Source: Cricetomys ansorgei (lineage: Eukaryota; Chordata; Mammalia; Rodentia; Nesomyidae). Taken from it: a stretch of 64,000 nucleotides of DNA. The notes beneath the pieces are model-generated. The model saw only the letters and a list, made by a program, of their open reading frames with translations. It searched no databases and was not told where the DNA came from. Positions 60,307 to 64,000 of this stretch are shown here, piece after piece (position 1 is the first letter of the stretch; each line of letters starts with the position of its first letter). Where the stretch lies: NCBI GenBank assembly GCA_026225945.1, contig JAMJFZ010001630.1, positions 1 to 64,000 of the forward strand, in the 5' to 3' direction. Both the position numbers and the translations under genes were made by a program.

Positions 60307-60981
60307 CAAATGGACGTGACTCATTATAATGGCTTTGGAAAAATGAAATATATTCATGTATCTGTGGATACCTGTTCTGGCATTATCCATGCAACCCCCT
60401 TGGCGGGAGAGAAGGTGATTCATGTAATCACTCATTGCCTAGAGGCATGGGCAGCCTGGGGCAAACCATTACAACTAAAAACTGACAATGGTCCGGCGTA
60501 TACATCTAAGCCATTTCAACAATTTTGTCAGAGAATGGGAGTTCATCACGTGACTGGGCTACCCTATAATCCACAAGCTCAAGGCATTGTGGAACGTGCT
60601 AACGGCACTTTAAAAGTCTACCTACAAAAACAAAGGGGAGGAATAGGCCCCGCCATGGGACCTAAGACATCTATTTCCCTATCCCTATTTACTCTAAATT
60701 TTTTAAATTTGGACTCAGAAGGACGGTCTGCTGCAGACAGACATGCTTCTCATACTGTTCCGAAAGAACAAGTCAAATGGAAAGATGTGATCAATAATCA
60801 ATGGAAAGGCCCGGATCCAATATTAATAAGATCCAGGGGAGCTATTTGTGTTTTTCCACAGGACCAAGAAAACCCAATCTGGGTACCTGCAAGGCTAACC
60901 AGAATTATCAAAAAAGAAGATGTGGAACCCAGAACTATGGATCCTGACATGGATACTCCTGAGCCAACAGACACAAGCTGA
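60307..60981 (+). pseudogene. pol: pol, second part: integrase core and C-terminus
   Basis: Continues in the same frame directly after the nonsense codon. The D-D-E triad is visible: Asp in QMDVTHY, Asp in KTDNGPAY and Glu in GIVERANGT. The C-terminal strand region ([24 protein letters not shown]) matches betaretroviral integrase. The 3' 62 bases overlap the start of env in another frame, as is common in this group. Confidence 0.92.
60851..60862 (+). promoter_or_regulatory. Candidate env splice acceptor
   Basis: GTGTTTTTCCACAG|G, a pyrimidine-rich tract ending in AG, lies about 58 nt upstream of the env ATG and would pair with the leader donor. Inferred only. Confidence 0.55.
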
Positions 60982-62539
60982 AGAACTACGTTGGGGTATA
61001 ATGTCAACACTCCCAAAACCCATGCCGGTGATGCATGATGCACAGGTATTCCCCCGGTTTTTTGCAACTAACGAATCCTTGGGCTTGCCCTTTTTGCCCA
61101 TGGACCAGAATTTAGCAGCTGTAAGTACTAATGAGACTTGGAGGGTGAATGGTAGCCTATGCTTTACAATCTTATCTAATAATACTAATGATCAGCCATG
61201 CATTGTACTAGGAAATTTCTCCTATGCACATATGGGAGAAATAGTAACATTAAACAGAGTTGTTAAATCAAATGCCACTGTCCTTTACGGCTGGTGGCCT
61301 AAACAAAAAACTGATGATGAGGAACGCTCCAATAGAAAGACACAACCACAATATGCCCCTTTTTGCACAGGCAGGATGGCAGATAGAGCAACTCTCCTCC
61401 CATGGACTGGATGTCAGAGTCGTAGGGCTCACAGTCTCCAAGGAAAATTTTTTACATTTTCACCATTAGAAGGCTATGGTAATTTCACCAAAATGGATCC
61501 ATTTAAATATGATATTAATCCATTTGATACATGGCTGCTTTGTGGCTCAGGAGGAAGTTGCTCAGATTTAACACCTATGTCAATGATTCTAGGAGGAGGT
61601 ATAGTTCAGGCGGAGTTGTCAAGTAATATAATATCTGATGAAACGATAGGAAAGATCAGTAGTGATAAAAAGAAAATTGGAGCCACCCCAGTTTGTGTGT
61701 GGCCACCATTTATTTGGGTTGTTTACAACTATAACAACTGTTCCTATACCTTATGCTGGAATGCAAGCTCACATCAAACAGCCACCGTGGCTCACATGCC
61801 TCGATTTGTCCCAATTCCTGTGAGAACAGCCAACACATTGACTTTATTCAGACAAAAGCGGGATTTTGGCATAACTGCGGCCATAGTCAGCATTGTTGCA
61901 ACTGCGGCAGTAGCTGCATCTCTCACTGCTTCGGCACTGGCCCTGTCTGGTCAGGTAGAAACTGCCACTACTTTAAACAATCTCTCAGCCTCGGTCAGCC
62001 AAGCCATTGATGTCCAAGCCTCTGTGAACGCTCAGATTAGAGGTGGACTCATGATTGTGAACCAACGTATAGATTTGGTTCAAGAACAGATTGATATTTT
62101 GTGGCAGATGGCTCAATTGGGCTGCGAGGTAAAAATGCCTGGGTTATGTGTGACATCCATACAATATGAAAATCTTACCCGAGTGGCTAATCTGTCTAAA
62201 GAATTGTCTCAACAGTTACAGTACAATTGGTCTGCTGAATTTGATGCAACATTGAGAAGATTACGGATGGCCATTATACAGATCAACTCCACTCGACTCG
62301 ACCTTTCCCTCACCCGGGGGCTTTCCACTTGGCTTTCTTCTGCTTTCTCCTATTTCAAGGAATGGGTGGGAGTTGGGATTTTTGGCATCCTATTTGCTGG
62401 GGGACTGTTTCTTTGTCTTTGGTTGCTCTGCAAATTCATTCAACAACAAAAAAGAGACAAAGTGGTGATCGCACAGGCATTGCTTGCTGTGGAACAGGGA
62501 GCATCCCCTCAAGCTTGGTTAAATATGCTCAAACAATGA
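60920..62539 (+). CDS. env: env, envelope glycoprotein, uninterrupted (539 codons)
   Basis: A betaretrovirus-like envelope precursor. It has an N-terminal hydrophobic signal (about residues 1-20), a surface subunit with at least eight N-x-S/T sites, the furin-type RQKR at residues 311-314, a hydrophobic alanine-rich fusion-peptide segment (about 317-345), heptad-like helices, a C-x7-C pair at Cys402/Cys410, further N-glycosylation sites, one membrane span (about 483-507) and a roughly 32-residue cytoplasmic tail. There is no stop or frameshift. 539 residues is short next to the roughly 650-700 usual for betaretroviral envelopes, with the surface subunit (about 314 residues) the short part. 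ATG overlaps the integrase end. Whether it is expressed or fusogenic cannot be told from sequence. Confidence 0.93.
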   Translation: MWNPELWILTWILLSQQTQAEELRWGIMSTLPKPMPVMHDAQVFPRFFATNESLGLPFLPMDQNLAAVSTNETWRVNGSLCFTILSNNTNDQPCIVLGNFSYAHMGEIVTLNRVVKSNATVLYGWWPKQKTDDEERSNRKTQPQYAPFCTGRMADRATLLPWTGCQSRRAHSLQGKFFTFSPLEGYGNFTKMDPFKYDINPFDTWLLCGSGGSCSDLTPMSMILGGGIVQAELSSNIISDETIGKISSDKKKIGATPVCVWPPFIWVVYNYNNCSYTLCWNASSHQTATVAHMPRFVPIPVRTANTLTLFRQKRDFGITAAIVSIVATAAVAASLTASALALSGQVETATTLNNLSASVSQAIDVQASVNAQIRGGLMIVNQRIDLVQEQIDILWQMAQLGCEVKMPGLCVTSIQYENLTRVANLSKELSQQLQYNWSAEFDATLRRLRMAIIQINSTRLDLSLTRGLSTWLSSAFSYFKEWVGVGIFGILFAGGLFLCLWLLCKFIQQQKRDKVVIAQALLAVEQGASPQAWLNMLKQ

Positions 62540-62760
62540 GACACTGTCTTGAATACTGGTACTCCTGAGGGCTCAGGATCCCATTGCACCAGGATACCAC
62601 AAGACAGACCTGTGTTACCTCCCAGGGCTCGTGTTCCCATTGCACGGGATAAAGGTACACAGGGTCCTCCTCCATGTAACCTCCTTGATCGCTTAAAGCT
62701 GTTGGATCAGCGGGCTAGATCGGTAAACACATGGTTGCAGTTTGGCATATTAATTAAAGT
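62540..62760 (+). other. Provirus segment between env and the polypurine tract
   Basis: About 220 bp with one short frame (from ATG 62549, 78 codons, running across the polypurine tract into the 3' LTR). It has Pro/Arg-rich and Leu-rich parts but no recognised domain. It may be non-coding. Confidence 0.6.
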
Positions 62761-62772
62761 AAAAGGGGGAGA
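62761..62772 (+). promoter_or_regulatory. Polypurine tract
   Basis: AAAAGGGGGAGA lies immediately before the 3' LTR, the primer for plus-strand synthesis. Confidence 0.93.
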
Positions 62773-63123
62773 TGTTGGGAGCTGATATCATTCGCCATTA
62801 GAAGATGGCGCCGGCTCCCTGCTTCCTGGTTCTTCACGGGAGCGTTGTTTGCTCTTGCGCATGCACTGACTGTGTAATCTGCTCAAGATAACCACATGCT
62901 AATTGGGATAGTAAAAGCCGCCGATTGAAGGCAGTATACTAATTAGGTTCTGCAAGAGCACCAATTGGCAGGGAAAAACATTCCCCAAAACTCTATATTA
63001 GTTGGGGGTTTTCTAGACTCGTGGTCCTTTTCCATCTGCTATCTAAAAGAGCTGTCAATAAATTGCCGTCAGAAGGATTCTGTTTTGCCGCGTCTCCTTT
63101 ATCGGCGAAGGTAGCGCGCGACA
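62773..63123 (+). repeat. 3' LTR (351 bp)
   Basis: Same length and ends as the 5' LTR, with one difference (C at 62858). The AATAAA lies at 63057-63062. Its end GACA abuts the second TTGGTG. Confidence 0.97.
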
Positions 63124-63129
63124 TTGGTG
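63124..63129 (+). repeat. Target-site duplication, right copy (TTGGTG)
   Basis: Matches 56076-56081. The flanking text then continues the interrupted rodent repeat region. Confidence 0.95.
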
Positions 63130-64000
63130 TGAGGCGGTGGGCTGCTGCTGTGACTTGTCTGTCTAAGACATTTTTGAGGAAGACTTTGGGGCTTTGGACT
63201 AGGAAAGCAGTTGAACTCTGTAAGTAGGACTTAATGGAGGATGGATGACAGTTGTGCTGAGAGCCATATGGGTAACGGAGGTCCAGATCAAGAGGTTTCA
63301 GAGGAGAACAACATTAGCAACCAGACCAGAGTTCTGAGTCCCTTTCCCTTGAATCAGAGTGAGTTTGTGATTGCAGTTTTGCAGTGTAGTAGGTAAGATA
63401 TGAATTCAGCTTCTAAGCAGAGAAATAATGAACAATGGACTGATGTATCCCCCACCTTGTTCAATAAAACGCCGAGTGATAGCAAGTGAGATGCGTATCT
63501 CCTGAGGGGCAACAGCGCTGGGAGCCAGCAAGACAAAGGGCATGTGCCACGGCTTTGGTTGACAGCTTGTGTATGTGTTCTCATGTGTGTGTATTTCTAG
63601 CCAGGGTCTCACTACGTCACCCAGTTTGGCTTTGAACTCGAGATCTTTGCTCAGCCTTGTGAGAGCTGGACTCACAGGCAGGTGCCAGGACGCCCATCTC
63701 AACCCAGGCTTTCCTCACAAGCCCGACCAAGGTGTTGGGTGTGTTCTAGAAACAATTCCAACTCTTCTCAGTCAAGCTGAAGTGAGTTTCGCCAAACTTG
63801 TGTGTTCTGTTCTGAATTAGAATTTGCCCGGGATCCATCCGCTGGAGGCTTGTTTATCAGCTGGCGGTGCTACTGGAAAGCAAGCAGGTCATAACACTAA
63901 CATTCACGTGTACATTGAGTTCATGATTGCGTGGACTATCAGGGGGTGGGGCTTGGCTGGAGGAAGTGAGTCACTAGAGGACACTGGAGGCATGTTGTTG
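63130..64000. other. Pcdh15: Intron flank after the provirus; repeat pieces
   Basis: GTGACTTGTCTGTC, TTTTTGAGGAAGACTTTGGGG and GTGCTGAGAGCCATATGGG look like another rodent interspersed repeat. At 63930-64000 GGGGCTTGGCTGGAGGAAGTGAGTCACTAG resembles the same hAT-like family as 50.81 kb. 63.35-63.9 kb holds nothing I can assign. Confidence 0.45.

Larger units (their letters stand above)
56082..63123 (+). mobile_element. Class II endogenous retrovirus, IAP-type with env
   Basis: A 7042-bp provirus in the order LTR, tRNA-Phe primer site, gag, pro remnant, pol, env, polypurine tract, LTR. The LTR start (TGTTGGGAGC…ATTCGCC…AAGATGGCGC) and the Phe primer site are IAP hallmarks. RT, G-patch and env are betaretrovirus-like. 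Classical IAPs lack env; IAPE forms carry one, so this is best described as IAP/IAPE-like. It lies antisense to Pcdh15 in an intron. gag, pro and pol are damaged; env is open. Confidence 0.95.

Overview
The window is mammalian, and specifically muroid rodent, DNA. It holds the 3' part of one multi-exon gene on the minus strand, wide introns with B1, B2/B3 and ID-type SINEs, 3'-truncated L1 pieces and rodent hAT-like repeats, and one young class II endogenous retrovirus of the IAP type. Protein differences from mouse that I recall suggest a muroid other than Mus, perhaps a cricetid. The species cannot be fixed from the sequence alone.

The gene is Pcdh15 (protocadherin-15, the lower strand of the hair-cell tip link; Usher syndrome 1F and Ames waltzer gene). 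It runs from high to low coordinates. Three consecutive exons (50516-50428, 36543-36367, 33492-33274) encode the membrane-adjacent extracellular domain and the transmembrane helix. A 9-nt microexon (30998-30990) and a 141-nt proline-rich exon (30347-30207) follow. The gene then branches into alternative C-termini: a CD1 terminal exon (26468-25043), a CD2 terminal exon (13783-12947) and a CD3 terminal exon (11596-11045). Between the branches lie a 6-nt microexon (28102-28097), a 19-nt microexon (21032-21014), a 71-nt exon (15847-15777) and a 109-nt exon (14840-14732). All exon phases are mutually consistent: three routes give open reading frames, and each ends in a class I PDZ ligand of the form T-x-L (STSL, NTAL, MTKL). 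None of the microexons can be found by ORF length; they were read from splice sites and phase.

1-11044 is the 3' flank and possible 3' UTR of the gene. 11-34 kb holds the alternative 3' exons and introns. 34-50 kb is intron with SINEs, L1 3' ends and simple repeats. 50.5-64 kb is the intron upstream of the first visible exon, assuming further 5' exons lie beyond the window.

That upstream intron contains a provirus at 56082-63123 on the plus strand, antisense to Pcdh15. It has 351-bp LTRs that differ at one base, a 6-bp target duplication (TTGGTG), a tRNA-Phe primer binding site, and a gag truncated in its first zinc knuckle. Most of the protease is gone, leaving only its C-terminal G-patch, while the pro-pol slippery site is preserved. 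pol is interrupted by one nonsense codon in integrase, and the 539-codon env is uninterrupted. The near-identical LTRs mean the insertion is recent; the internal damage means it is not replication competent as it stands.
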